A stretch of DNA of 64,000 bases from Gordonia sp. 'Campus' (GCF_022206305.1 NZ_JAKOIW010000002.1:1-64000), one strand, 5' to 3'; shown: positions 1-10,022, numbered from the stretch's first letter. Numbers and translations: made by a program. Notes: a model not told the origin generated them from the sequence alone.

Positions 1-56
1 GTTCCGCCGGGGGCGGGGTGGTGTTCGAGGGATCGGAACGGTCGGTCACGGGTACC

Positions 57-2057
57 TCACTGGATCCGGTAGGCGAGCTGCTGTGCGGCGTCGGGGTGCA
101 ACGGCGGCAGGGCGAGGATGTGGGCGACCGCACGCCAGGGTTCGAGGCGCACGTAGTTGTCCTGCCCCCACCAGTACTCCTCGCCGGAGACCTCGTCGCG
201 GACCGGGAAGTGGTCGTACCACTCGAAGCCGAGCTTCGGCAGGTCGAGCCACACGGTGGAGTCCTCGGCGCCGAACGGATTCAGGTTGATCACGACGACG
301 ACCCGATCCCCGGACACCGGGTCGATCTTGGAGTAGACGATCAGCGACGGGTTGTCGACGTGGTGAAAGTGGATGTTGCGCAGTTGCTGCAGCGCCGGAT
401 GCCGTCGCCGGATCTCGTTGAGTGAGGTGATCCACGGTTCGAGGGACTCACCGCGACTCGCGGCGGCCTTGTAGTCGCGGGGCCGCAGTTCGTACTTCTC
501 AGAGTTCAGGTACTCCTCGCTGCCCTCGGCCACCGCACGGTGCTCATAGAGCTCGTATCCGCTGTACACACCCCAGGTCGGGGCGAGTGTCGCGGCCAGC
601 GCCGCACGGAGTGCGAACATCCCCGGGCCGCCGTGCTGCAGGCTCTCGTGCAGGATGTCGGGGGTGTTCACGAACAGGTTGGGCCGGGCCTCATCGGCGT
701 GGTCGGCGAGTTCGCGGCCGAACTGTTCGAGCTCCCACTTGAGCGTCTTCCACGTGAAGTACGTGTACGACTGGCTGAAGCCGAGTCGGGCGAGACCGTA
801 GAGCCGGGCCGGCCGGGTGAACGACTCCGACAGGAACAGCACGTTCGGGTGGCGCTTCTTGACCTCGGTGATCAGCCACTCCCAGAAGTTCGGTGGCTTG
901 GTGTGGGGGTTGTCGACGCGGAAGATGTCGACCCCGAGGTTCACCCAGTGCAGCACGACCTCGAGGACGGCGCGGTAGATGCCGTTGCGGTCGTCGTCGA
1001 AGTTGAGCGGGTAGATGTCCTGGTACTTCTTGGGCGGGTTCTCGGCATACGCGATGGTTCCGTCCGGCTGGACGAAGAACCAGTCCGGATGCTCCAGGGC
1101 CCACGGATGATCCGGTGCGCACTGCAGGGCGAGGTCGAGGGCGACCTCGAGGCCGAGTTCGCGGGCCCGGCCGACGAAGTACTCGAAGTCGTCCTCGGTG
1201 CCCAGGCGGGGGTGGATGGCGTCGTGTCCACCGTCCTTGGAGCCGATGGCCCAGGGCGATCCGACGTCGTCCGGTCCGGCGACGAGGGTGTTGTTGGGTC
1301 CCTTGCGGTTGACCTCGCCGATGGGATGGATCGGCGGGAGGTAGACGACGTCGAATCCCATGTCCGCGACGCGCGGTAGATCTTGTGCCGCCGTGAGGAA
1401 CGTCCCGTGGACGGGGTTGCCGTCGTTGTCCCAGCCGCCGGTGGATCGCGGGAACAGTTCGTACCAGGAGCCGAAGAGGGCGCGCTTGCGGTCGACCCAC
1501 ACCCGGTACGTGCGGCTCTTGGTGACGAGTTCACGGACCGGGTTGTCGGTCAGGACCTCGACGACCTCGTCCGAGATCGCCAGGCCGACGCGGTTCTCGA
1601 CACGGCGTCGGCGGGCGCGCAACTGTTCGGCGGCGTCGAGCAACAGTTCGCGTCGGTCGTCGGACACGAGCCCCGCCGCGGTGGTCAGCACCCGGGCGCC
1701 GATCTCGAGGTCGTTGGCGAGGTCCGCGGCACCCTGCCCGGCGTCGAGCTTCTTGATCACCGCGGAACGCCACGTCGTGTACGGGTCACTCCAGGCCTCG
1801 ATGCGGTACGACCAGAAGCCCACCGAGTCGGGGACGAACGCGGCGTTGAATGTGTCCGGTTCGGGGGCGGGGGTCATCCGGATGTCGAGCGCGCGTCGTT
1901 GGGGTGCCTCGACATGCAATGTGACGCCGATGGCGTCGTGGCCCTCGCGCCATGCGGTGGTGCTCACCGGGAGCATCTCTCCCACAACGGCTTTGGCGGG
2001 CTGAAGCCCGGCCGAGACGAGGGGTGCGATGTCGTCGATACCCATGCGCCCGATCAC
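57..2057 (-). CDS. glgE: GlgE alpha-1,4-glucan:maltose-1-phosphate maltosyltransferase
   Basis: GH13-family enzyme that extends cytosolic alpha-1,4-glucan with maltose from alpha-maltose-1-phosphate. Seen: FPRSTGGW near the start of the catalytic domain, the nucleophile motif [16 protein letters not shown] (Asp about residue 382) and the general-acid motif LSESFTRP (Glu about 411). Their 29-residue spacing equals that in characterised GlgE. A start at the GTG ending at 2057 is preferred because AGGAGG lies six bases upstream; the frame stays open to a TTG at 2138, but that adds a low-complexity extension. The 666-residue length fits the family. It is the last of four minus-strand genes (pncB, pncA, dinG-like, glgE). 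The order matches the mycobacterial Rv1327c-Rv1330c segment, but glgP is not next to it. Confidence 0.95.
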   Translation of the reverse strand: MIGRMGIDDIAPLVSAGLQPAKAVVGEMLPVSTTAWREGHDAIGVTLHVEAPQRRALDIRMTPAPEPDTFNAAFVPDSVGFWSYRIEAWSDPYTTWRSAVIKKLDAGQGAADLANDLEIGARVLTTAAGLVSDDRRELLLDAAEQLRARRRRVENRVGLAISDEVVEVLTDNPVRELVTKSRTYRVWVDRKRALFGSWYELFPRSTGGWDNDGNPVHGTFLTAAQDLPRVADMGFDVVYLPPIHPIGEVNRKGPNNTLVAGPDDVGSPWAIGSKDGGHDAIHPRLGTEDDFEYFVGRARELGLEVALDLALQCAPDHPWALEHPDWFFVQPDGTIAYAENPPKKYQDIYPLNFDDDRNGIYRAVLEVVLHWVNLGVDIFRVDNPHTKPPNFWEWLITEVKKRHPNVLFLSESFTRPARLYGLARLGFSQSYTYFTWKTLKWELEQFGRELADHADEARPNLFVNTPDILHESLQHGGPGMFALRAALAATLAPTWGVYSGYELYEHRAVAEGSEEYLNSEKYELRPRDYKAAASRGESLEPWITSLNEIRRRHPALQQLRNIHFHHVDNPSLIVYSKIDPVSGDRVVVVINLNPFGAEDSTVWLDLPKLGFEWYDHFPVRDEVSGEEYWWGQDNYVRLEPWRAVAHILALPPLHPDAAQQLAYRIQ

Positions 2058-2220
2058 GTGGAGCCTCCTGTCGTCAGCTCCCGCGCCTGGCCTGGGTGTG
2101 CTGTCGGTCTCGCCGTCGTTGGTATCACCGGTTCCCAACCTAGTGCCCCGCGGCGGGGATTGTCTCGTTCACCGGTCGCCCGTCGTGTTCGCCGGCCGGG
2201 TGTCGCGGCGTCTGGCGAGG

Positions 2221-4302
2221 TCAGCCCACCGAGGGCGCCGCGGCGGTCAACCGGGTGAGCGCCGAACGGACCACCGACGGGTCGGAGGTGCGCCACATCG
2301 GTGGTAGTGACGCCATCAGATATCCGCCGTATCCCGCCGTCGCGAGCCGGGAGTCGAGCACCGCGACGACCCCGCGGTCGTCGACCGACCGCAGCAGGCG
2401 GCCCGCGCCCTGGGCCAGGAGCAGCGCGGCGTGATTGGCCGCCACCGACAGGAAACCGTTGCCACCGCGCGCGTCGATCGCTCGCTGGCGGGCGGTCAGC
2501 AGGGGGTCGTCGGGGCGTGGAAAGGGGATCCGGTCGATCAGCACGAGGCTCAGCGACGGACCCGGGACGTCGACGCCCTGCCACAGCGACAACGTGCCGA
2601 ACAGACAGGTGGCGGGATCGTCGGCGAACCGACGCACGAGCGTCGAGGTGGTGTCGTCGCCCTGGCACAGCACCGGGTGGTCGATGCGTTCCCGGATGGC
2701 CTCGGCGGCTTCTCGGGCCGCGCGCATCGACGAGAAGAGACCCAGGGTGCGCCCGCCCGCAGCGCCGACGAGTTCGGCGATCTCGTCCATCGCCCGTGAC
2801 GAGATCCCCGAGCGGTCCGGACGGGGGAGATGCCGCGCGACGTACAGGATGGCCGAGCGCGGATAATCGAACGGCGATCCGGCGTCGAGGCCCGTCCAGC
2901 GCGCCGAACCCGAATCCGACGGCACCGCCTTGCCGTTCGCCGTGACATCGGAGACGTTCTGTTCATCGGCGACCGGACGGTCGGTTCCGCGGCCGGACGC
3001 GGGTAGGCCCCAGGTCGCGGCGAGTGCGTCGAAGGAGCCGCCGATGGTGAGTGTCGCCGACGTCAGGATGACGGTGGCGTCGGCGAACAGCGACGCCCGC
3101 AGCAGCCCGCCGACCGACAGCGGTGCGATGTGCAGGACCGGTCGCGGCTCGGCTCCGCGCCGCGAGGTGTCGAGTGCCGCCCACACCACGTCGCGACGTT
3201 TGGCCTCGTCGGGCTCGTCGAAGGCGCCCAAGATACGGACGACGGAGTCGTGCATGTCCTCCAGGGAGGTCAACGCCGCGGAGCGGGCGGCCGCGGCACC
3301 GTCGTCGGCCGCTCCGGCCATGCGCACCGGTCCGATGGCGCTGCGGGCCTGCCACAGCCGGTCGCGCAGCATGACCAACACCGTGGTCGCATCGGCGGGG
3401 AGTCCGGTCCACTGCCGCATCGGCGCGTTCTCGAGCAGTTCGCCCAGTTGCTCGCCCGCTCCGAGCAGGGCGTCGGCGGTCTCCTCGTCGACGAGCTTGC
3501 CGCAGCGTCGGGCGACGAGCGCCACGGATGCGGCCGAGAGTTCGTCGGTGGCCACCGAAGTCATCCGGTCGACCAGTTCGTGGGCCTCGTCGATGATGAC
3601 GACATCGTGTTCGGGGAGCACGTTGGCCGGACTCGTCGCGTTGATGGCGAGCAGCGCATGGTTGGTCACGACCACGTCGACCTTGCCGGAACGGCGACGG
3701 GACTGCTCGGCGAAACAGTCCTCCCCGTAGGAACAGTTCGCCGCGCCGAGGCACTCACGGGCCGAGACGCTCACCTGCCGCCAGGAGCGGTCGGACACGC
3801 CGGGCACGAGGTCGTCACGGTCGCCGGTCTCGGTGTCGCTGCTCCACTCACGCAGGCGCGTGACCTCCCGGCCGGTGCGCGACAGCTCGAACGGATCGAA
3901 CAGCTCGGTATCCGGCTCATCGGCCGTCCCGGAATGGATCTTGTTGAGGCACAGGTAGTTTCCTCGGCCCTTCAAGATCGCGAAGGTGGGCTCGCGGCCG
4001 ATGGGTTTCTTCAACGCCTTCGCGAGGCGGGGGAGATCGCGCTCGATGAGCTGGCGTTGCAGCGCGATCGTCGCGGTGGACACGACGACCGTCCGGCCGC
4101 TCTCGACCGCGTGGCGAATCGCCGGCACGAGGTAGGCGAGCGATTTGCCGGTGCCGGTGCCGGCCTGGACCGCGAGGTGTTCGCCGGTGTCGATGGCGTG
4201 CGCCACCGCGGAGGCCATCGCGACCTGGCCGTCGCGACGGGCTCCGCCGAGCGCGGTGACCGCGGCGTCGAGCAGATCGGTCACCGGGGGTGTCTTGGAC
4301 AT
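2221..4302 (-). CDS. DinG/XPD-family ATP-dependent DNA helicase
   Basis: Superfamily 2 iron-sulfur helicase (Rv1329c type), probably unwinding DNA 5'-3' in repair. Seen: Walker A QAGTGTGKS at about residue 50, a four-cysteine iron-sulfur region (NYLC, then ECLGAANCSYGEDCF), the motif TNHALL, Walker B as IDEAHEL, and a C-terminal half with TSATLT, LFGTLSLWQGVDVPG and QGAGRLLRS helicase motifs. The length of 693 residues is normal for the actinobacterial family. The ATG at 4302 begins just before the conserved helicase fold. It lies between pncA and glgE on the same strand, as in mycobacteria. Confidence 0.93.
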   Translation of the reverse strand: MSKTPPVTDLLDAAVTALGGARRDGQVAMASAVAHAIDTGEHLAVQAGTGTGKSLAYLVPAIRHAVESGRTVVVSTATIALQRQLIERDLPRLAKALKKPIGREPTFAILKGRGNYLCLNKIHSGTADEPDTELFDPFELSRTGREVTRLREWSSDTETGDRDDLVPGVSDRSWRQVSVSARECLGAANCSYGEDCFAEQSRRRSGKVDVVVTNHALLAINATSPANVLPEHDVVIIDEAHELVDRMTSVATDELSAASVALVARRCGKLVDEETADALLGAGEQLGELLENAPMRQWTGLPADATTVLVMLRDRLWQARSAIGPVRMAGAADDGAAAARSAALTSLEDMHDSVVRILGAFDEPDEAKRRDVVWAALDTSRRGAEPRPVLHIAPLSVGGLLRASLFADATVILTSATLTIGGSFDALAATWGLPASGRGTDRPVADEQNVSDVTANGKAVPSDSGSARWTGLDAGSPFDYPRSAILYVARHLPRPDRSGISSRAMDEIAELVGAAGGRTLGLFSSMRAAREAAEAIRERIDHPVLCQGDDTTSTLVRRFADDPATCLFGTLSLWQGVDVPGPSLSLVLIDRIPFPRPDDPLLTARQRAIDARGGNGFLSVAANHAALLLAQGAGRLLRSVDDRGVVAVLDSRLATAGYGGYLMASLPPMWRTSDPSVVRSALTRLTAAAPSVG

Positions 4303-4451
4303 GTGATGTGGGTTCCGGGGTTGTTCTCGGTGGGCGTCGCGTCTGATGGATCCGCGACGGTCGTGCGTTGTGGTGTATCAGACGGATCGCGGTGCCCGCC
4401 GGTTCCCTCGGGTGCGGCGGTGCCGTGCCCGTCGTGGGTTCTCCGATCGGG

Positions 4452-5063
4452 TCAGCCGGTGCGGGTCGAACCGTCGTAGAGCAGATCGCCGACCAGTTCC
4501 ACCCCGGCCTCGCGCAGACTCGTCAGCGCCTTTGCGGTGGTCTCCTGCCCGACCGCGGCGGTGAAGTTGAGCAGCACCCGGGTGGTGAAGCCGGCGGTGA
4601 CCGCGTCGAGCGCCGTGGCGCGCACGCAGTGATCAGTGGCGATACCCACGATGTCGACCGTCGCGATCTTGCGGTCGCGCAGCCACTCGGCAAGTGTCGA
4701 GCCGTCCTCGGCGGCGCCCTCGAAGCCGGAATACGCGGCGCTGTACTCACCCTTCGAGAAGATCTCGTGCGCTGCATCGGCATCGAATTCGCGATGGAAC
4801 GCGACACCGTCGGTCCCGACCCGACAGTGCGGCGGCCAGGTGTCGACGTAGTCGGGGTCGTCGGAGAAGTGGTCCCCGGGATCGATGTGGTAATCCCGCG
4901 TCGCCACGACGGTCCGGTACTCGTCGAGGATGGTCGTCACCGCCCGGGCGACCGCCGCGCCGCCGTTGACCCCGAGGGCACCGCCCTCGCAGAAGTCGTT
5001 CTGGACGTCGACGACGATCAACGCGTCGGCGGGCCTGGTGCCGTCGTTGCGTTCGGTACTCAT
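4452..5063 (-). CDS. pncA: Nicotinamidase / pyrazinamidase
   Basis: Isochorismatase-fold hydrolase converting nicotinamide to nicotinic acid in NAD salvage. Seen: VVDVQNDFCEGG with Asp19, Lys104 in IFSKGEYSA, and the nucleophile Cys146 in IATDHCVRAT, so the catalytic triad is complete. Metal ligands are plausible in DYHIDPGDHF. At 203 residues it is slightly longer than mycobacterial PncA (186). The ATG at 5063 follows GGAG. It is 89 bp downstream of pncB, whose product uses the nicotinate made here, so the two probably form an NAD-recycling unit. Confidence 0.95.
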   Translation of the reverse strand: MSTERNDGTRPADALIVVDVQNDFCEGGALGVNGGAAVARAVTTILDEYRTVVATRDYHIDPGDHFSDDPDYVDTWPPHCRVGTDGVAFHREFDADAAHEIFSKGEYSAAYSGFEGAAEDGSTLAEWLRDRKIATVDIVGIATDHCVRATALDAVTAGFTTRVLLNFTAAVGQETTAKALTSLREAGVELVGDLLYDGSTRTG

Positions 5064-5152
5064 CGGATCTCCTGGCTCATCTGTCGGGTGTGTCGGCTCA
5101 GCGGGTTCGTCGGCTCAGGGGGCCGCTGTTCTTCGGGCGGATCGGCGGGTCG

Positions 5153-6457
5153 TCAACCCAGCTCGTAGCGGGTGGGAACGGCGGGGTCTCCGTGCGAGAG
5201 GCCGAGACCCTCCCACGGGAGGCTCACCAGACCTGCCGCGAGGTGGGCGCGCGCGTCGGCGAGGGTCGACAGCGAGTCGACCGGATCGCCGCCCCGGACG
5301 AGCGGGATCTGCAGATCCCGCAACCCGAACCCGTCGGCGGCCGGGCGGTCGGCGTCGGCGCGATAGATGATCTCCTCGACGATCGTGCCGCTCGAGCGCG
5401 CGGCGCGGACCGCGGACTTGGCGCCGCCGCGCGACTCCTTGTGACTGGCCCGCTTGGCGACCGGTACGCCGTCGACCTCGACGAGCTTGTAGACCATACC
5501 GGCAGTCGGTGCACCGCTTCCGGTCACCAGCGACGTGCCGACGCCGTAGGTGTCCACGGGCTCGGCGCGCAGCGAGGCGATCGCGTACTCGTCGAGGTCA
5601 CCGGAGACCACGATCTTGGTGTCGACGGCGCCGAGATCGTCGAGCTGGGCCCGGACCTGACGTGCCAGCACGCCCAGGTCGCCGGAGTCGATCCGGACGG
5701 CGCCGAGCTCCGGTCCGGCGACCTCGATCGCGTTGCGGACGCCCTGGGTGATGTCGTAGGTGTCGACGAGCAGTGTCGTGCCGACACCCAGGGCCTCGAT
5801 CTGAGCAGCGAACGCAGCCTTCTCGTCGGGGCCGTCGGGCCCGGTGAAGCCGAGGGTGAAGGCGTGGGCCGCGGTGCCCGCGCTCGGTACCCCGAAACGA
5901 CGCGCCGCCTCCAGATTCGAGGTCGCGGCGACACCGGCGATGTACGCGGAGCGCGCACTGGCGACGGCTGCCCGCTCATGTGTGCGACGCGATCCCATCT
6001 CGATGATCGGGCGCGCTCCGGCGGCGCTGACCATCCGGGCGGCCGCCGACGCGATCGCGCTGTCGTGGTTGAGGATCGAGAGGATGAGGGTCTCCAGCAG
6101 AACGCCCTCGGCGAAGGTCGCGCGGACCGTCAGGATCGGCGATCCCGGGAAATACAACTCGCCCTCGCGGTACCCGTCGATGTCTCCGGAGAACCGGTAG
6201 TTCCGCAGCCAGGCGACGGTGTCGGCGTCGAGGAACCTCTCGACGACCGCGATCTCCTCGTCGCCGAACCGGAACTGCGTCAGCTCGTCGAGAATCCGCC
6301 CGGTGCCGGCCACCACGCCGTAACGCCGCCCGTCGGGCAGGCGGCGTGCGAACACCTCGAATGTGCACCGCCGGTGTGCAACCGGGTGGCGGAGCGCTGC
6401 CGCGACCATCGTCAGTTCGTACTGATCGGTCAGCAGCGCGGTGTTGTCGATGCTCAC
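5153..6457 (-). CDS. pncB: Nicotinate phosphoribosyltransferase
   Basis: Joins nicotinate and PRPP to nicotinate mononucleotide, the next step after PncA. Seen: the family N-terminus [11 protein letters not shown], the FEVFARRLP segment, and the phosphoribosyl-binding region VRIDSGDLG followed by [10 protein letters not shown]. The length of 434 residues is normal. Translation starts at a GTG ending at 6457, only 19 bases from the divergent clpS start. The two promoters must therefore overlap each other or the coding sequences, an arrangement also found around Rv1330c-Rv1331. Confidence 0.95.
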   Translation of the reverse strand: MSIDNTALLTDQYELTMVAAALRHPVAHRRCTFEVFARRLPDGRRYGVVAGTGRILDELTQFRFGDEEIAVVERFLDADTVAWLRNYRFSGDIDGYREGELYFPGSPILTVRATFAEGVLLETLILSILNHDSAIASAAARMVSAAGARPIIEMGSRRTHERAAVASARSAYIAGVAATSNLEAARRFGVPSAGTAAHAFTLGFTGPDGPDEKAAFAAQIEALGVGTTLLVDTYDITQGVRNAIEVAGPELGAVRIDSGDLGVLARQVRAQLDDLGAVDTKIVVSGDLDEYAIASLRAEPVDTYGVGTSLVTGSGAPTAGMVYKLVEVDGVPVAKRASHKESRGGAKSAVRAARSSGTIVEEIIYRADADRPAADGFGLRDLQIPLVRGGDPVDSLSTLADARAHLAAGLVSLPWEGLGLSHGDPAVPTRYELG

Positions 6458-6464
6458 AATCGCT

Positions 6465-6470
6465 TACCCT
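6465..6470 (+). promoter_or_regulatory. Extended TANNNT -10 box for leaderless clpS
   Basis: TACCCT fits the actinobacterial TANNNT -10 consensus and ends six bases before the clpS ATG, with no Shine-Dalgarno sequence. This is the geometry of a leaderless transcript starting at or next to the A of the start codon. Confidence 0.5.
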
Positions 6471-6476
6471 GTCCCT

Positions 6477-6800
6477 ATGGCGCCTGACGAAACTCGTGCG
6501 CACGAGGCTACCCCCGGCGGTACGGCGGTCGCCGAACCAGAGGTCGCCGACGGCGCGGCGGGACTCGACAAGCCCTGGATGACGATCGTGTGGGACGACC
6601 CGGTCAACCTCATGCGGTATGTGACATTCGTCTTCCAGAAGATCTTCGGATACTCCGAGTCCCGGGCCAACGAACTGATGATGCAGGTCCACACCGAGGG
6701 CAAGGCCGTGGTGTCCTCCGGCGATCGCGACAAGGTCGAGGGCGACGTCCGGAAACTCCACGCCGCCGGCCTGTGGGCGACGATGCAGCGGGATTCGTGA
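6477..6800 (+). CDS. clpS: ATP-dependent Clp protease adaptor ClpS
   Basis: Small adaptor that delivers N-degron substrates to ClpC/ClpA. Seen: [20 protein letters not shown], then the VHTEGKAVV segment of the ClpS fold; 107 residues including an extended N-terminus of about 30 residues rich in Ala, Glu and Gly. The ATG at 6477 is chosen because a TANNNT box lies six bases upstream and the homologous part follows; an in-frame GTG at 6441 lies inside the divergent pncB start. The next gene on the strand is the DUF2017 protein, as in mycobacteria (Rv1331-Rv1332). Confidence 0.93.
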   Translation: MAPDETRAHEATPGGTAVAEPEVADGAAGLDKPWMTIVWDDPVNLMRYVTFVFQKIFGYSESRANELMMQVHTEGKAVVSSGDRDKVEGDVRKLHAAGLWATMQRDS

Positions 6801-6857
6801 CCGCCCGATCCGGAACCGCATCGCCACCGTCCGCGACGGCCCGGGCACACTGAAGCC

Positions 6858-7433
6858 GTGCGCACCTGGAAACGCAAGGGCCGCGGCGATTCGATCCGCA
6901 TCGCCTCCCAACTCGACGCCCACGAGGCCGAGCTCCTCGCGTCGATGGTCACGTCGATGTGTGAGTTGCTCACGGAGCGGGCCGATTCCGCGCCACGCGA
7001 CGATCTCGCGACGCTGACCGGTATCCGCGTCGGGCACTCGGAGGCGCCGGACGACGTGACCCTCGGCCGGCTGCTACCCGATTTCCACCGGCCGGACCAG
7101 GACGACGAGCTCTCCGCCGAGGTGGTCAACGGAAAGTTGAACTCGGCTCTGCGCAGTGTGAACGAGCCGAAGATCATCGACGCGAAGCTCGAGTCCGCGC
7201 GGGTGCTGCTCGACACCCTGCCCGCCGGCGGTGGCGACTTCGCACTGACGCCCGACGAGGCGACCGCGTGGCTGGCCGCGCTCAACGACGTCCGCCTGGC
7301 GCTGGGGGCGATGCTCGGCATCTCCGAGGACACCCCCGACCAGTTGCCGCCGGACCATCCGCACGCGGCGCACCTCGACGTCTATCACTGGCTGACCGTG
7401 ATGCAGGATCTGCTCGTCGAAGCCCTGATGTGA
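6858..7433 (+). CDS. DUF2017 family protein
   Basis: Conserved actinobacterial protein of unknown function (Rv1332 type), 191 residues. Seen: a basic start (RTWKRKGRGDS) followed by a mostly helical, acidic protein with ESARVLLDTLPAGGG and a C-terminal LDVYHWLTVMQDLLVEAL. No signal peptide, membrane segment or catalytic motif is visible. It lies 57 bp after clpS and always seems to travel with it and the P1 peptidase, so a link to protein turnover is possible but unproven. The start is a GTG without a clear ribosome site; CACACT seven bases upstream could be a variant -10 box. Confidence 0.85.
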   Translation: MRTWKRKGRGDSIRIASQLDAHEAELLASMVTSMCELLTERADSAPRDDLATLTGIRVGHSEAPDDVTLGRLLPDFHRPDQDDELSAEVVNGKLNSALRSVNEPKIIDAKLESARVLLDTLPAGGGDFALTPDEATAWLAALNDVRLALGAMLGISEDTPDQLPPDHPHAAHLDVYHWLTVMQDLLVEALM

Positions 7434-7497
7434 CTCGCTTCGACGGGACGCGCCGTGCGTGCGAAGGAACTGTGTCCGTGACGACGAGAGGGATTCT

Positions 7498-8607
7498 GTG
7501 ACGACCACCGGACGACCGGCCCGACAGGGTGACCGGATCACCGACATCGCGGGGATCACCGTGGGGCACGCTCATCGCGTCGACCCCGATGCGCGGGTCG
7601 CCGGTTCGTCTGACGGTTCCGGAACACCGGACGGACACGGCTGGGCCACGGGTACGACCGTGGTGCGGGTGGCCGCACCGGGGGCGATCGCCGCGGTCGA
7701 CGTCCGCGGGGGAGGTCCGGGCACCCGGGAGACCGATCTGCTCGACCCGTCGAACACCGTGCAGACCGCGCACGCGATCGTGCTCAGCGGCGGAAGCGCC
7801 TACGGTCTCGCGACGGCCGACGGGGTGATGCGCACGCTCGAGGCCGAGGGCGTGGGTCTGCCGCTGGACGACCGGGGCCACGTCGTACCGATCGTGCCGG
7901 CCGCGGTGATCTTCGATCTGCCGGTGGGGGCCTGGGACCTGCGGCCCGATGCCGGCTTCGGGGCCGAGGCCGCGCGAGCCGCCGGAACCGACTTCGCCGT
8001 CGGATGCGTCGGCGCGGGCGCCGGTGCCCGCGCGGGTGCGCTCAAGGGCGGCGTCGGGACGGCGGCGACGACCATCGAGGCGGGTCCGGCGGCGGGCATC
8101 ACGGTGGGCGCGGTGATGGTCGCGAACCCGGTGGGCGCGGTCATCGACCCCGAGACCGGTGCGCCGTGGGATCTCGGGGACAGCGCGCTCGCGGGACTCG
8201 GTCTCCGCCGGCCCGACGCCGACGACATCGCCCGGCTCGCCGACCTCGCCGCCAAACACACAGTGCTCAACACGACCATCGGCGTCGTCGCGACCGACGC
8301 GGTGCTCGACGCCGCCATGACCAAGAGGCTGGCGATGGCCGGACACGACGGGCTCGGTCGCGCGATCCGGCCGGCCCACTCGCCGTTGGACGGCGACACC
8401 ATCTTCGGTGTGGCGACCGGAGCGGTCCGGCCCGTGTCGCCCGTCCCGTCGCCCGCCGGAATGCACGCCGACGTCGCGGTGGTCGCCGAGGTGTGCCGGG
8501 TCGCGGCCGATGTGGTGCAGCGGGCGATCGTCGACGCGGTCCTGGCGGCCGAGCCGGTCGCCTCGATCCCCACCTACGCCCAGGCGGCGCCATCGGCCTT
8601 CGGCTGA
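7498..8607 (+). CDS. P1 family (S58/NylC-DmpA) self-cleaving peptidase or amidohydrolase
   Basis: Member of the N-terminal-nucleophile family that includes DmpA aminopeptidase and NylC nylon-oligomer hydrolase; Rv1333 is the mycobacterial counterpart. Seen: ITDIAGITVGHAHR at the N-terminus, VLSGGSAYGLATADGVMR, and the self-cleavage motif VLNTTIGVVATDA, where Asn258 and Thr259 would separate to expose the Thr nucleophile. The GTG at 7498 follows GAGAGGG; an upstream in-frame start adds only unconserved residues. The length is 369. Substrate cannot be inferred. Its stop overlaps the first unit of a 9-bp tandem repeat. Confidence 0.88.
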   Translation: MTTTGRPARQGDRITDIAGITVGHAHRVDPDARVAGSSDGSGTPDGHGWATGTTVVRVAAPGAIAAVDVRGGGPGTRETDLLDPSNTVQTAHAIVLSGGSAYGLATADGVMRTLEAEGVGLPLDDRGHVVPIVPAAVIFDLPVGAWDLRPDAGFGAEAARAAGTDFAVGCVGAGAGARAGALKGGVGTAATTIEAGPAAGITVGAVMVANPVGAVIDPETGAPWDLGDSALAGLGLRRPDADDIARLADLAAKHTVLNTTIGVVATDAVLDAAMTKRLAMAGHDGLGRAIRPAHSPLDGDTIFGVATGAVRPVSPVPSPAGMHADVAVVAEVCRVAADVVQRAIVDAVLAAEPVASIPTYAQAAPSAFG

Positions 8608-8666
8608 CCGGGCCGACCGGGCCGACCGGGCCGACCGGGCCGACCGGGCCGACCGGGCCGACCGGG
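8606..8666. repeat. 9-bp tandem repeat (GACCGGGCC) x6-7
   Basis: Six perfect copies of GACCGGGCC run from 8606 to 8659, followed by a seventh with a changed end. The array starts inside the stop codon of the P1 peptidase gene and fills most of the gap to the convergent DUF4189 gene. It has the form of a short VNTR; it could vary between strains and may also fold in the converging transcripts. Confidence 0.95.
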
Positions 8667-8680
8667 GCGGTCAGCCGGGG

Positions 8681-9085
8681 TCAGCGGTGTCCGCTGGTGC
8701 AACCCCAGTAGTAGATCGACCCGCCACCGGCGTGGTACAGCGCACCGGCCTGGGCCGTGTAGAGCCGCGACCCCGTCCCGTATCCCCAGTAGCTCGGTGA
8801 CGATGCGATCGCGCCGCACCCGTTGACGAACTGCGCCACCACCCGACAGTCCGCAGCCGGGCAGACGCGGGTCGCCGCTGCTGCTGCAGCGGCAGCGGAG
8901 CCGTAGTCGAGGGCCCGGCCCACCGAACCGGTCGACGGGGACAGGGCGAGCGCGCCGTAGTAGTCGTGGTACGCGTGGGCGGGCGCTGCCGTGACCGCCG
9001 TGCCGGTGAGTGCGGCCGCGACGGCGACGACCGCCATGGCGAGGCCTGTGATGCGCCGGGACAGGCCCTGGCGGAGATCGGTCAT
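8681..9085 (-). CDS. Secreted DUF4189 protein
   Basis: Small exported protein of 134 residues. Seen: a basic start, a hydrophobic Sec signal (LAMAVVAVAAALTGTAVTA) with an APAHA-type cleavage site near residue 37, then the DUF4189 pattern YYGALALSPSTG, an Ala-rich helix and paired cysteines (VCPAADCRVVAQFVNGC, plus a late WGCTS). DUF4189 proteins occur as secreted small proteins in mycolic-acid bacteria and have no settled role. Convergent with the P1 peptidase and just downstream of the LprG-like gene on the same strand. Confidence 0.85.
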   Translation of the reverse strand: MTDLRQGLSRRITGLAMAVVAVAAALTGTAVTAAPAHAYHDYYGALALSPSTGSVGRALDYGSAAAAAAAATRVCPAADCRVVAQFVNGCGAIASSPSYWGYGTGSRLYTAQAGALYHAGGGSIYYWGCTSGHR

Positions 9086-9126
9086 GGGTGCTCCTCGGTG
9101 GGTGGTGGACGGAGTGCGCATCGCGA

Positions 9127-9960
9127 CTACCCGCCCGCCGGGTCGCGGGTCGGTTGACCGGGAGTCGTTGTACCCGAGGGTGTTTCGGTCGGGGTCTGAA
9201 TCACGTCGGGTTTGGTGACCGCGACGGTCTTGTTCCAGTCGGACAGGTCGACGGTGATCGTCGTGGCACTGTCGGCAGGGTCGGGACCGAACACCAGCCG
9301 CGCGAGCTGATTGGTGCCGGTCGTCAGCCAGACGGTGATCGGCACCGGAGTGTCCCGGGGGCCGACGATCTGCCGGGCGCCGGTCAGTGCGGCGAGGGCT
9401 CCCGCGGGCACGGTGCCGTTGATCTGCCGGGTCTCGACCCCGGCGATCGTCTCCGATCCGATCTCGGTGGGATTCCGGAACTCGCGCAGGACGTTCGCGA
9501 GCCCGTTCTCCGGATCGAGAAACACCGAGACGTCGTAGATGGACTTGCCGTCGCCGTAGCTCAGGTACCCGTCGCCGGCTATGTCGGCATAGAGCACTCC
9601 GTCGACGTAGACGAACGGGGCCGCGACCTCCTGCGGATCCTTGGTGCCCAGGACGACGGTCGCCTCGCCCTTCGCGGCGTCGTCCGGTGTGGTCACCAGA
9701 TCTGCGGTGACCTTCTTGGCATTCAGATCGGGCACGGTACCCGCGACGTCGAGATCGAGGTGGGCGCCGTCGAGGGAGGCGGTGTTGTCCGCGGCGGCGG
9801 CGATCTGGGCGGCGGGGTCGGCGATGATCGTGGTCGAGGCGGACACGCTCCCGGTCGGCGTGGGAGATCCGGTCTCCGACGGCGAACATCCCGTCAGGGC
9901 GATCGCGGCCACGATCCCCGCGGACAGAGCGGTCGTCGCCACCCGTTGCACTCGCTGCAT
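9127..9960 (-). CDS. LprG/LppX-family lipoprotein
   Basis: Predicted lipoprotein of the LppX/LprAFG family, whose members bind acylated lipids and carry them across the periplasm. Seen: signal peptide with the lipobox LTGC near residue 24, a Ser/Thr/Pro linker, then SLDGAHLDLDVAGTVPDL, FVYVDGVLYADIAGDGYLSYG and a GLANVLREFRNP segment typical of the fold. The length is 277. The ATG at 9960 has GGAGGAG upstream. It is divergent from mec. Which LprAFG member it corresponds to cannot be settled from sequence alone. Confidence 0.88.
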   Translation of the reverse strand: MQRVQRVATTALSAGIVAAIALTGCSPSETGSPTPTGSVSASTTIIADPAAQIAAAADNTASLDGAHLDLDVAGTVPDLNAKKVTADLVTTPDDAAKGEATVVLGTKDPQEVAAPFVYVDGVLYADIAGDGYLSYGDGKSIYDVSVFLDPENGLANVLREFRNPTEIGSETIAGVETRQINGTVPAGALAALTGARQIVGPRDTPVPITVWLTTGTNQLARLVFGPDPADSATTITVDLSDWNKTVAVTKPDVIQTPTETPSGTTTPGQPTRDPAGG

Positions 9961-10016
9961 GAGAAGTGTCTCCTCCGTTGGGTTTTCGACGCACCCCCGG
10001 CGCCGTTGCGATTGGA

Positions 10017-10022
10017 CACTAG
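10017..10022 (-). promoter_or_regulatory. Candidate -10 box for the LprG-like gene
   Basis: TAGTGT on the minus strand fits TANNNT and lies about 56 bp upstream of the lipoprotein ATG, inside the 274-bp divergent gap between this gene and mec. Nothing else was recognised in that gap. Confidence 0.35.

Noticed and set aside
2058..2138. Longer glgE start at a TTG
   Set aside because: An AGGAGG site at ideal spacing serves the GTG ending at 2057, and the extra residues are low-complexity.
8606..8666. Possible CRISPR-like array
   Set aside because: The units are directly abutting 9-mers without spacers, so this is a tandem repeat.
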